A stretch of DNA of 64,000 bases from GCA-002727735 sp038134525 (GTDB taxonomy: Bacteria > Bacteroidota > Bacteroidia > Flavobacteriales_D > Parvicellaceae): positions 186,001-250,000 of the forward strand of contig JAYPVI010000002.1 of assembly GCA_038134525.1 (NCBI GenBank), given 5' to 3'. The position numbers and the translations under genes are program-made. Positions 26,409 through 35,562 of this stretch are shown one piece after another. Position 1 is the stretch's first letter. Each line of letters opens with the position of its first letter. The notes beneath the pieces are model-generated. The model was not told where the DNA came from, searched no databases, and saw nothing but the letters and a program-made list of their open reading frames with translations.

Positions 26409-27577
26409 TGGTAATAAAATTCTCCCTTATCACTTAAAATTGTCAATTCTTTTTTAGTAGATGACTCCACTTTTCCTATGATCTGAGCATCTAAATTAAA
26501 TGAAGAGCAAATCTCAATAATCTTATCAGCAAACTTAGGATCTATGTATATTTCCATTCTATGACCCATATTAAAAACCTTATACATTTCTTGCCAAGGA
26601 GTTGAAGATTCAGCTTGAATTAATTCAAATAAAGGAGGTGTATCAAATAAGTTGTTTTTTATCACATGTAACTTATCTATAAAATGTAAGACCTTAGTTT
26701 GACCTCCACCACTGCAATGAACCATCCCATGGATTTGTTTTCTATGGGCCTTTAAAATTTCTGAAATTACTGGGGCATATGTTCTTGTTGGAGAAAGAAC
26801 TAACTTTCCAACATCAAGCGAAACATTATCCAACTTTTCTGTCAAATCTCTAGATCCAGAATAAACAAGTTCAGCTGATATAGAAGGATCAAATGTTTCT
26901 GGATATTTTTTTGCAATATTATTATTAAATACATCATGACGAGCAGAGGTTAACCCATTACTACCCATACCGCCATTATATTGATTTTCATAGGTAGTTT
27001 GCCCTGTTGATGATAATCCAACAATGACATCTCCATCTTGGATATGATGATTACTTATAACCTCATCTCTTTTCATTCGTGCCACCACAGTTGAGTCTAC
27101 TATGATAGTTCTAACTAAATCTCCTACGTCAGCTGTTTCCCCACCTGTTGAATGAATAGAAACACCAAATTTCCTTAATTCACCTAATAATTCTTCAGTG
27201 CCATTTATAATAGATGAAATTACACTTCCGTCAACAAGGGATTTATTTCTACCTATTGTTGAAGACACTAAAATGTTTTCTACTGCTCCAACACATAATA
27301 AATCATCAATATTCATGATGAGTGCATCTTGAGCAATACCTTTCCAAACTGATAAATCTCCAGTCTCTTTCCAATAAGCATAAGCCAAAGATGATTTGGT
27401 ACCTGCACCATCAGCATGCATTACTATACAATGTTCATCAGAACCCGATAAATAATCGGGAACTATTTTGCAAAATGCCCTTGGAAATAAACCCTTATCC
27501 ACATTTTTTATGGCTTGGTGTACTTCTTCTTTCCCTGAACTTACGCCTCGTAAAGCATATCTTGAATTATCAATCAT
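26405..27577 (-). CDS. purM: Phosphoribosylformylglycinamidine cyclo-ligase (AIR synthase)
   Basis: PurM closes the imidazole ring of AIR in purine synthesis using ATP. The 390-residue protein is of the longer Bacteroidetes type, compared with about 345 residues in E. coli. Key blocks are HADGAGTKSSLAY (54-66), STGGETADVGDLV and HCSGGGQTKVLHF, with a C-terminal FNMGHRMEIYI matching the family FNMGxGM pattern. A terminator-like hairpin (27586-27610) sits only 8-12 nt upstream of the ATG, and no promoter is visible between it and the start. Confidence 0.93.
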   Translation of the reverse strand: MIDNSRYALRGVSSGKEEVHQAIKNVDKGLFPRAFCKIVPDYLSGSDEHCIVMHADGAGTKSSLAYAYWKETGDLSVWKGIAQDALIMNIDDLLCVGAVENILVSSTIGRNKSLVDGSVISSIINGTEELLGELRKFGVSIHSTGGETADVGDLVRTIIVDSTVVARMKRDEVISNHHIQDGDVIVGLSSTGQTTYENQYNGGMGSNGLTSARHDVFNNNIAKKYPETFDPSISAELVYSGSRDLTEKLDNVSLDVGKLVLSPTRTYAPVISEILKAHRKQIHGMVHCSGGGQTKVLHFIDKLHVIKNNLFDTPPLFELIQAESSTPWQEMYKVFNMGHRMEIYIDPKFADKIIEICSSFNLDAQIIGKVESSTKKELTILSDKGEFYYQ

Positions 27578-27585
27578 ATTGGAGA

Positions 27586-27610
27586 AATAAAAAAACCCCT
27601 TTCGGGGTTT
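27586..27610 (-). terminator. Intrinsic terminator after the PorE-like OmpA gene
   Basis: A 7-bp stem AAACCCC/GGGGTTT (27593-27599 with 27604-27610) with a 4-nt loop is followed on the minus strand by a U-rich tract. It lies 13 nt after the OmpA-family stop and just before the purM ATG. Confidence 0.85.
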
Positions 27611-27623
27611 AATTTTATTGATG

Positions 27624-29705
27624 CTACTCTTCAGAATCTGGAGAATAGTCTGTACTTAAAACAATAAATTGTGTTCTACGATTTTTTTGGTGTGCAGCTT
27701 CTTGCTCTTCTTTAGTTGATAATTTATCAATTGACCCACATTCTAAACCTTTCATCCTAGGTTTATCCTCACCATAACCAACAGGAACCATTCTTTCCTT
27801 AGGAATTCCTTTAGAAATAAGATAATCAACACAAGACTGAGCTCTTCTTTGAGATAGTTTTTTATTGTATTTATCAGACCCTCTGCAATCTGTATGAGCT
27901 TGTAGTTCAATCACAATATTTGGATTATCCAATAAAGTAGTATAAAGAAAATCCAACGAGTCTTCTGAATTTATATTTTCATCAATCAATAATTCAGCTT
28001 TATCCAAAGCATATTGAACTTCTGGAAAATCAATAACTGCTGCTTCTCCAGACTCATTAACAATTGGTATTAAATAAACTTCTTCCAAAAATCGTTTTGA
28101 ATTTTCTTCATTAATGGTGCTTATTTGATTTCTAGCTACTAAAAAACTATCTTTTTCAACTTCAATTTCATAAATCATTTCTTTTAAAATGTATCTTTTA
28201 CCTTTAGAAATTTCCTCAAAAATCGCCTTACCTTCACCATCAGTAGTTTGCACATATTCGGAGACAATTCCACCTGCTGTTGAAGTATCAATACCAGTTA
28301 CTTTTATGGTTACACCCGGTATTTGCTCGTTTGTTTCTTTGTTACTAACAAAAACACTAAGTGAGAACTGAATCTCAGGTAGATTGAAATTATATAAATC
28401 ATCTTTACCCTTTCCTCCTAGGTCTACTCTTGATGAAGTAATATAACCTCTCTTATCACTACCTCTTTCGAAAATAATTCCGAAATCATGTTCTGGAGAA
28501 TTAATCGGCCATTGAAGATTTGTAGGTTCTCCCCATGATTTATCACTTGTACTTTCAGCCTTAAAAACATCTAACCCACCTAAGCCTGTGAAACCATTTG
28601 AAGAGAAATATAATGTGTTATCCTCAGCTAAATATGGAAACATTTCATCTCCATCTGTATTGATTTCAGCACCTAAATTGGTAGGAGAAAGCCAAGAATC
28701 TTCTCTTTTGTCGTATTCAGATATCCACAAATCTTTCCCTCCATATCCACCAGGAAAATCTGCAGAAAATATCATAAATCTCATCGTAGAATTTATAGCA
28801 GGATGCCCGCATGAAAGGGTATCAGCACCCTCCGGTTTTAATTGTATTTTCTCTGCCTGCGTCCAAGAATTCCCTTTTTGTTCTGAATGAAAAATCTCAC
28901 ATCCAAGATTTATTTTCTTTTCTCTAGGACACCTTGTAAAGAATATTTGGTCTCCCTTTTGTGACAACACTGCTGGGCCTTCATTATCTTTTGTATTAAT
29001 GGAATTTGGCAATAATTGCGGTTCGCTCCATTTTCCATTATTATCTCTTGTTGTTGACCACAAATCCATAAAACTTTCCCCTGTTCTAGCATCAATACCA
29101 TCACCTGTTGAACCCTCACGTGCAGAAGCAAAAATGAGAACATTATGATTTTTATCTCCCCAAGTTGGTGAGAAATCATAATGATCAGAATTAATTAGTA
29201 TTTCATTTTGAATCATATGTTTAGTTGGGTTCTCTTTCCAATCAATGGCTTTTTTACAAGAAGCTAATTCTTCATTTGCTTCAGTGTTTTCTGGATTCAT
29301 TTCCAAAAACTTATTTATATATTCTAGTGCTGACTGGTATTCACCTTGCTCTTTTAGCACATCTGCCAGCAATAAATATATACCTTGATTTTCTTCATGG
29401 TATTTTAATTTGATGGCTCTTTGATAGTAGGTCTCCGCTTGAGCAGGTTCAACTGAATACCTGTAGCATTCAGCCAATTGAAAGTTTATTCTTCCTTTTT
29501 CTCTAATATCTTTTTCTTTTACTTCTCCTTTTTTGTAAAGATCAATGGCAGAAAAATAAGCTTCATTATCAAACTTTACATCTGCTTCAGAAACAAAGTT
29601 CTTTTGTCCAGACGTTGTATTTGTATTTAAAATGAAAACCAAAAATAGAATCAAGCCAGCCAGCTTTGATCCGATTTGCCCTTGTTTTATGTGTTTGTCT
29701 ATCAT
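27624..29705 (-). CDS. OmpA-family protein with TPR, PD40 propeller and CRD domains (PorE-like)
   Basis: A 693-residue envelope protein. After a signal sequence (about 14-34, no lipobox cysteine) come TPR-like helices (about 36-165), WD40-like PD40 beta-propeller blades (about 170-440; repeated FSPTWGD, IFFTR, LYFSSNG blocks), a carboxypeptidase-regulatory-like segment (about 450-545) and a C-terminal OmpA peptidoglycan-binding domain (about 570-685; HTDCRGSDKYNKKLSQRRA). This order is that of PorE of the type IX secretion system, which links it to peptidoglycan. Other Bacteroidetes OmpA proteins share it, so PorE identity is only likely. The single gene ends in a terminator. Confidence 0.85.
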   Translation of the reverse strand: MIDKHIKQGQIGSKLAGLILFLVFILNTNTTSGQKNFVSEADVKFDNEAYFSAIDLYKKGEVKEKDIREKGRINFQLAECYRYSVEPAQAETYYQRAIKLKYHEENQGIYLLLADVLKEQGEYQSALEYINKFLEMNPENTEANEELASCKKAIDWKENPTKHMIQNEILINSDHYDFSPTWGDKNHNVLIFASAREGSTGDGIDARTGESFMDLWSTTRDNNGKWSEPQLLPNSINTKDNEGPAVLSQKGDQIFFTRCPREKKINLGCEIFHSEQKGNSWTQAEKIQLKPEGADTLSCGHPAINSTMRFMIFSADFPGGYGGKDLWISEYDKREDSWLSPTNLGAEINTDGDEMFPYLAEDNTLYFSSNGFTGLGGLDVFKAESTSDKSWGEPTNLQWPINSPEHDFGIIFERGSDKRGYITSSRVDLGGKGKDDLYNFNLPEIQFSLSVFVSNKETNEQIPGVTIKVTGIDTSTAGGIVSEYVQTTDGEGKAIFEEISKGKRYILKEMIYEIEVEKDSFLVARNQISTINEENSKRFLEEVYLIPIVNESGEAAVIDFPEVQYALDKAELLIDENINSEDSLDFLYTTLLDNPNIVIELQAHTDCRGSDKYNKKLSQRRAQSCVDYLISKGIPKERMVPVGYGEDKPRMKGLECGSIDKLSTKEEQEAAHQKNRRTQFIVLSTDYSPDSEE

Positions 29706-29727
29706 ATTTTAAATATAAGTCGGATTG

Positions 29728-29761
29728 CAAAAATAATCAAATATTTTTCTTGAAAACCCAA
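29728..29761 (-). promoter_or_regulatory. Candidate promoter of the PorE-like gene
   Basis: On the minus strand the -7 element TATTTTTG (29735-29728) fits TAnnTTTG, with TTG at 29761-29759 after a 23-nt spacer, longer than usual. It is 22 nt before the ATG. The rest of the 253-nt divergent gap to glnA (29706-29958) is AT-rich, and I see no other structured element or gene in it. Confidence 0.4.
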
Positions 29762-29958
29762 AATTTAACATTAGTAACTGAACTGAAACAACAAATTCTA
29801 TTCCAATTTAAAAATGACAAAAACACAAGTGTCTTAGTGTGTTGTTGACAATAAGGTCTGTATGTGTTGAAAAAAAAAGTATTTATTTTCTCTTACAAAA
29901 TTGTGTTTGACAGAATAAAATTTACTTTTACAAACTTTATAAAATTCAAAAAATAAAC

Positions 29959-30969
29959 ATGGCAAAATCTAAGTTAGAATACATTTGGTTAGACGGTTAT
30001 CAACCAACTCAAAACATGAGAAGTAAAACTAAAATTATTGAAGATTTTAGTGGGAAACTTGAAGACTGTCCTATTTGGTCTTTTGATGGCAGTTCAACTA
30101 AACAAGCTGAAGGGAATGCATCTGATTGCTTATTAAAACCTGTTGCTTGCTACCCTGATCCAGTAAGAGAAAATGGATTTTTAATCATGACAGAAGTTCT
30201 GAATGCAGATGGTACTCCACACGATTCAAATGCAAGGGCAAAAATTGATGACGATGATAATGATTTCTGGTTTGGTTTTGAGCAAGAATATTTTATCATG
30301 GATGTTCAAACTCAATTACCTTTAGGATTCCCATTAGGAGGATACCCTGGTCCTCAAGGATTATACTATTGTTCTGTGGGTGGTAAAAATACTCATGGGA
30401 GACATTTGGTAGAGGAACATGCAGATATATGTATCGAAGCTGGCATTAATATAGAAGGAATTAATCAAGAGGTTGCTTGTGGACAATGGGAATTTCAATT
30501 GTTTGCTAAAGGCGCGAAAAAAGCAGGAGATGAAATGTGGATTGCTAGATATATATTGGATAGACTAACGGAAGATTACGGATATTATATTGAATATCAT
30601 CCAAAACCAATTAAAGGAGATTGGAATGGCTCAGGAATGCATGCTAACTTCTCAAACACATTGCTAAGAACATGCGGCTCTAAAGAAATTTATGAAAAAG
30701 TATGTGAAGCATTTAGACCAGTAGCCAAAGATCACATAAATGTTTATGGAGCTTTTAATGATCAAAGACTAACAGGATTACACGAAACCGCATCAATTAA
30801 CGATTTTAGCTATGGCGTTTCAGATCGTGGAGCATCCATTAGAATTCCTATAATTACGGTAGAGAATGGCTGGAAAGGATGGCTTGAAGATAGAAGACCT
30901 GCATCTAATGGAGATCCATACAAAATTGCAGGAAGAATTGTAGAAACTGTTAAATCTGCTAAGATTTAA
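29959..30969 (+). CDS. glnA: Glutamine synthetase, type II (GSII, eukaryote-like)
   Basis: GSII condenses ammonia and glutamate into glutamine with ATP. The 336-residue length fits GSII rather than the longer GSI or GSIII. The beta-grasp N-domain contains WSFDGSSTKQAEG (40-52), and the catalytic domain begins WFGFEQEYF (104-112), followed by GWNG-type GDWNGSGMHANFS and TGLHETASINDFSYG with the catalytic glutamate and SDRGASIRIP. GSII is frequent in Bacteroidetes. No regulatory adenylylation site is expected in this type. Its stop codon shares a TTAA with the stop of the convergent antiporter gene. Confidence 0.96.
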   Translation: MAKSKLEYIWLDGYQPTQNMRSKTKIIEDFSGKLEDCPIWSFDGSSTKQAEGNASDCLLKPVACYPDPVRENGFLIMTEVLNADGTPHDSNARAKIDDDDNDFWFGFEQEYFIMDVQTQLPLGFPLGGYPGPQGLYYCSVGGKNTHGRHLVEEHADICIEAGINIEGINQEVACGQWEFQLFAKGAKKAGDEMWIARYILDRLTEDYGYYIEYHPKPIKGDWNGSGMHANFSNTLLRTCGSKEIYEKVCEAFRPVAKDHINVYGAFNDQRLTGLHETASINDFSYGVSDRGASIRIPIITVENGWKGWLEDRRPASNGDPYKIAGRIVETVKSAKI

Positions 30970-31886
30970 CTAACAGAAAAAAAGATATAAAGCAGATAGC
31001 CGAATAGTAGTATAATACCTGCCCTTCGGCTAATTTTTTTCCTAATAAAAAGATAAAAACCAAAAATTAGTATTACCCCCAGCATAGCACCAAAATCAAG
31101 AAAGAGAAGCTTTGATTTAGTAGTTAACTCCTGAACTAATGTGGTTATCCCCAACACCGCAAATACATTAAATATATTGGAACCAATTAAGTTTCCTAAT
31201 GATATATTATTTTGCCCTCTTGCAAGAGCTACTATAGATGTAACCAGTTCAGGTAAAGAAGTTCCTAAAGCAACAACAGTTATGCCTATCAGAAATTTAG
31301 GAACACCAAGTAATGATGCTATTGAAATCGCATTTTCAACAAACAATTCTGAACCAAAATATAAGCCTACTGCACCTAAAACAAAAAATAAAACACCAGT
31401 TTGAATCTTAATATTTGAATTTAAAGGTTCTTCGTTTGGAATATTATGCTTTACTGAAAGAAATATAAAATAAAATAGCCCCGCTATCAAAAATAATCCT
31501 TCTAAAATTGAAATGGTGTTATCTAAAATAAAAAGGACAAATAACAATGATGAAATGAGCATAACCCACCACGATAAGTAATACGTTTTTGTATTCGTAT
31601 TTATAGGTTTTATTAAGACTGAAATACCTAATACCAAAGCTATGTTTGCAATGTTCGAGCCCACAACATTTCCGATGGCGATATCTGCTGCTCGATCTAA
31701 AGCGGCTTGAACACTGACCATTAATTCAGGTAACGAAGTGCCGAATGAAACAACAGTAACTCCGATTAAAAAAGGAGATACTCCGAATTTTTCTGCAAAA
31801 GAAACTGCTGAACGCACGAGAAGATCTCCACCTAGAATCAAAAAAACTAAGCCTGTAATCAAGAAAAACAGATCATATCCAATCAC
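30966..31886 (-). CDS. Calcium/sodium antiporter (CaCA family, YrbG-like)
   Basis: An inner-membrane cation exchanger of 306 residues with ten hydrophobic spans in two inverted halves. Both alpha repeats are intact: VVSFGTSLPELMVSVQ at about 45-60 followed by IGNVVGSNIANI, and VVALGTSLPELVTSIV at about 203-220 followed by LGNLIGSNIFNV. These GTSLPE and GSNxxN motifs bind Ca2+ and Na+. It overlaps tatA by 4 nt upstream and shares the TTAA of its stop with glnA. Ion choice is inferred from the family. Confidence 0.93.
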   Translation of the reverse strand: MIGYDLFFLITGLVFLILGGDLLVRSAVSFAEKFGVSPFLIGVTVVSFGTSLPELMVSVQAALDRAADIAIGNVVGSNIANIALVLGISVLIKPINTNTKTYYLSWWVMLISSLLFVLFILDNTISILEGLFLIAGLFYFIFLSVKHNIPNEEPLNSNIKIQTGVLFFVLGAVGLYFGSELFVENAISIASLLGVPKFLIGITVVALGTSLPELVTSIVALARGQNNISLGNLIGSNIFNVFAVLGITTLVQELTTKSKLLFLDFGAMLGVILIFGFYLFIRKKISRRAGIILLFGYLLYIFFSVS

Positions 31887-32116
31887 TTTGTTTTGTTTTT
31901 GGATACATCATTTAAGGTTGGATCATCAAATGCTGCTTTTTTAATGTCGTCTTGAATTTCTTGAGAAGCATCCCTTATTTGTCTAATACCTCTACCAAAA
32001 GTACGAGCCATTTTAGGAATACTCTTCGATCCAAAAAAAATAAGAATAATTAAAAAAACAAAAAATAACTCACCCGTACTAATACCATCAAGCAATAAAA
32101 GATGATGACTAGACAT
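31883..32116 (-). CDS. tatA: Twin-arginine translocase subunit TatA/TatE
   Basis: TatA oligomers form the passage for folded Tat substrates. The 77-residue protein has one short membrane span (about 13-28, STGELFFVFLIILIFF), the conserved FG hinge (28-29), an amphipathic helix (KSIPKMARTFGRGIRQIRDA) and a charged tail. It is 1 nt downstream of secDF and overlaps the antiporter by 4 nt. No tatC is in this window, so it must be elsewhere if the pathway works. Confidence 0.9.
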   Translation of the reverse strand: MSSHHLLLLDGISTGELFFVFLIILIFFGSKSIPKMARTFGRGIRQIRDASQEIQDDIKKAAFDDPTLNDVSKNKTK

Positions 32117-32117
32117 T

Positions 32118-35100
32118 TTAGCTTTTAATGTTTTTCTTAGAAAAGTCTACCACTAGCGGGGTAGCAATGAATAATGATGAGTAAGTTCCAACCAAAACAC
32201 CAATCATAAGCGCGAAGGAAAACCCTTTAATTGATTCACCACCAAATATGAATATGGTTAACAACACTAAAAATGTACTTAATGAAGTATTTATAGTTCT
32301 TGAAAGCGTGCTATTTAAAGCCCTATCAACTACTTCGATAGAAGAAGATTTCTTATGTAATGTTGCATATTCTCTTATTCTATCAAAAACAACTACTGTA
32401 TCATTAATAGAATATCCAATAACTGTTAATATAGCAGCTATGAAGGCTTGATCAATTTCCATTGAAAAAGGTAGTATGTTGTAAAAGATAGAAAACAAAC
32501 TTAGTACTACTAAAACGTCATGGAACATGGCTACAAGCGCTCCAAGACCATATTGCCATTTTCTAAATCTAAATGCGATATAAATAAAAATAACAAAAAG
32601 AGAAAACAGAACCGCTAGAAATGATCCTTGAATTAATTCATTAGAAATTTGTTTTTCGACTCCTCTTGAGTAAAGTATCTTAAAGCTATTTTTTGAATCT
32701 AATGTAGGATCGTTAACGAAGCCTAAATTAGCAAACGCAGTATACATTGATGAGTCAATTTTTGTTACTTTATTTTTTGTTTCAGAACCTTCGAGATACT
32801 TTGTTGTTATCTCTAGTGTGAAATTATTATCTACAGTTTTAATTTCAGGAGGGATATTTTCACAAACATCTGTAATTGCTGACTTCACCTCCTCTTTATT
32901 CATCTCCTCAGAGAACTCAACTCGGTAGGATCTACCGCCTGTGAATTCAACACTTCCATCTAGACCTTTTGTGAATAATGAATAAATCCCTATTACAACA
33001 ATAATTGTAGAAAGGACATAAGAAATTTTTCTTTTTGACAAGAACTTTATCGATGTAGTTGTCAATAAATTCTTAGTTGCACTTCTATAAAAAGATAAAT
33101 CCCACTTTTTATCCAATAAGTACGAGAAAATTAGTCTTGTGATAAAAATAGCACTAAATAAAGATGTGAAAACACCTATAATTAATGTAGTAGCAAATCC
33201 TTGAATTGGTCCAGAACCAAAATAAGCTAAAACAATGGCTGTCAATAATGAGGTTACATTGGCATCAATAATAGCCGTATAAGCATGTTTATAACCGTCT
33301 TGAATAGCTAATTTAATCCCTTTCCCATTACTTAGTTCTTCCTTTACTCTTTCATAAATAAGCACATTGGCATCAACTGACATACCTATTGTCAATATCA
33401 ACCCAGCAAATCCAGGTAATGTTAACGCTGCGCCTAGAGATGCTAATGTTCCAAAGATGAAAAATACATTTGCTATTAATGCTATATTAGCTACAAATCC
33501 TGCTCTCTTATAATAGAAAAGCATATAAAGTAAAATGAGTAGTCCAGCACCAATCAATGACCATGTTCCTGAAATAATATTTTCTTCTCCTAATGAAGGG
33601 CCTACTATAGCTTCATCAACAATTACAGCTGGAACAGGCAAAGATCCTGCTTTTAGGATGTTAGCTAAATCTTGTGCTTCCTCAATTGTTTCAAAGCCAC
33701 CAGATATTTCCGTATTTCCGCCAGATATTTTCTGGTTAATAACAGGTGCAGATAAAATTTGATCATCTAGTACAATTGCAATAATTTTACCGACCTTTTG
33801 TTCCGTCCATTTAGACCATGTATCCGCAATTTTAGATTCAAAGGTTAAAAGAACAGATGGTTCTTTTTGATCAAATTCTTTTTGATCAAAGCTCTGCATT
33901 GCATCAACAATATCTTCACCGTTTATTTTCGCTTCTCCATTCTTTGGAATCTCAATGGCCATGAGTTGGTGTCCTTCAAAATTGTACCCCTTTTCTTTTG
34001 TATAATTTTCTTTTGTATAATATTTCTTAGACCATAAGAATTTAACTCTTTTATATTGACCGAAAATCTCATTTGCTTTTNNNNNNNNNNNNNNNNNNNN
34101 NNNNNNNNNNNNNNNNNNNNNNNNNNNNNNNNNNNNNNNNNNNNNNNNNNNNNNNNNNNNNNNNNNNNNNNNNNNNNNNNCTTAGACCATAAGAATTTAA
34201 CTCTTTTATATTGACCGAAAATCTCATTTGCTTTTTCCGATCTAAGAATATTATTTACTCTTGAAGTATCAGCTGTTTTTGAAAATCCAATAACTGGTGA
34301 TCCAGGTGAATGGGCAAACTTGAGCGTTCCGTTTAATATTTTTCCTTCAGCAAGAAGTAAAGAATCCTCAATACTTTTTTCAACAGCCCTTAATTCTGCT
34401 AATGAATCAAATGTTGCTTTTTCTTCATAGTATATTGCTAAATCAACATCAGAAAGTAACGCTAATGAATCTTCCGATAATTCGTTAAATACATCAACTG
34501 TATCCTCAGAATTATCCTTTGAAAAAGCTTTAGTAAGTTCTACGAATTTATTAGTCCAATCTTTATGAGCACCATCCCAAAATTCTAAACTGGCCGTTGA
34601 TTGTAATAATTTTCTTATTCTGCTTTTATCTTTTGCCCCTGGCAGTTCAATTTGAAGTCTTCCTGAAACAGCCAATTTTTTAATGTTGGGTTGACTTACA
34701 CCAAATTTATTGATTCTTGATTCAATAATTCGATGTGTTTTTTCGATAGCATCTTCACTGATCTCTCTAAGCTTGGATATTATCTCAGTGTTATTTTTTG
34801 AACTGTTTTTATCTAAATAATCCTTTAAACCAACCGTGAAAAACGTCATGGGTTCGTCACCATATAAATTTTGGTAATGAGCCTCAAACAAACCTATGAA
34901 ATCATCACTAGGTGCATCAACAGACGACTCTCCCATTCTATAGTCATTTAAAGCGGCATTGTAAGGCTTACTAAAAGATGGTTTTTTAGCAGAGGCTTTA
35001 GCAAAGTTTTTTACTAAATCTTCTATCGAAACTTCAAGGGTAACACTCATTCCTCCTTGTAGGTCAAGACCTAATCCTAATTCTTGATCCTTGCAACGTT

Positions 35101-35398
35101 GATAGTCAAGATCAATTACGGGATAAACTGGAGCATCAGATTGGTCAGACAATATTTTTTGCTCGAAATAACTTACAATTTGTTGCTTTTCTTTTTTACT
35201 ATTTTCATCCACTATTAAAGTATCACCATTTAGTGTAAAATAAGGGATGGCATTTTGAGTAAGAGAATCAAATTTTTCAACGGCTTGATCATTGACATTA
35301 GATTCAAATGACCTAGTTACCCAAGAAAAAGAAAGCTGATACAAACAAGCTAAAAACAACAGGATAGTAAATACCCATATGGCACTTCTGTTTCTCAT
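32118..35398 (-). CDS. secDF: Protein translocase SecDF (fused), interrupted by an assembly gap
   Basis: SecDF uses the proton gradient to help Sec export from the periplasmic side. The deposited sequence breaks the frame at a 100-N gap (34081-34180), but the 55 bases on each side of the N run are identical. If one copy and the N run (155 bases) are removed, the two halves join in frame as ...VKFLWSKKYYTKENYTKEKG... and give a single protein of 1041 residues. SecD features include ELGLGLDLQGGMSVTLEVS and an early membrane span; the SecD and SecF membrane domains follow, with GFAGLILTIGMSVDANVLIYER and IGYSINDTVVVFDRIRE. The bacteroidal fused form is expected. It has a good promoter at 35440-35470. 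Confidence 0.9.
33991..34020. repeat. 15-bp tandem repeat (two exact copies) in secDF beside the gap
   Basis: The unit TTTTCTTTTGTATAA occurs twice head to tail and, on the minus strand, encodes a repeated TyrThrLysGlu-Asn/Lys. It is in frame and lies 6 bases from the duplicated gap flank. Confidence 0.9.
34026..34080. repeat. Duplicated gap flank, left copy
   Basis: These 55 bases are identical to 34181-34235 on the far side of the N run. Their offset (155) is not a multiple of three, and collapsing it restores the secDF frame, so this is an assembly overlap rather than a biological repeat. Confidence 0.95.
34081..34180. other. Assembly gap (100 N)
   Basis: A run of exactly 100 N, the conventional size for a gap of unknown length, placed between two overlapping contig ends inside secDF. 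Confidence 0.99.
34181..34235. repeat. Duplicated gap flank, right copy
   Basis: Identical to 34026-34080; see the left copy. It codes for the ...FGQYKRVKFLWSK part of SecDF. Confidence 0.95.
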
Positions 35399-35439
35399 TT
35401 AATATTTTTTATAGTATTAATAACACAATTTTGAGGCCG

Positions 35440-35470
35440 CAAATATAGAATTTCAAATGGTTATTACCAA
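35440..35470 (-). promoter_or_regulatory. Promoter of secDF-tatA-antiporter operon
   Basis: On the minus strand TTG (35470-35468), 20 nt, TATATTTG (35447-35440): a full Bacteroidetes promoter, 41 nt before the secDF ATG. Confidence 0.68.
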
Positions 35471-35562
35471 CTTATAATCAACATCTTCGTTATCCTTTAT
35501 AAATACTAGTTAACTTTACAGAATTACAAGCAACAATTATTCAGAAAAATTTGAGTTAAAAC

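Noticed and set aside
29666..29848. 60-residue open frame on the plus strand in the glnA upstream gap
   Set aside because: It begins inside the PorE-like signal peptide region on the other strand, has no recognisable pattern and looks like a chance frame.
34026..34235. A 55-bp direct repeat around an insertion
   Set aside because: It flanks a 100-N gap exactly and the frame logic supports overlapping contig ends, not a target-site duplication.
32118..35398. Two separate secD and secF genes, one with an out-of-frame tail after the N run
   Set aside because: Collapsing the duplicated 55-base flank and the N run restores a single frame; the apparent ATG at 33962 is internal.
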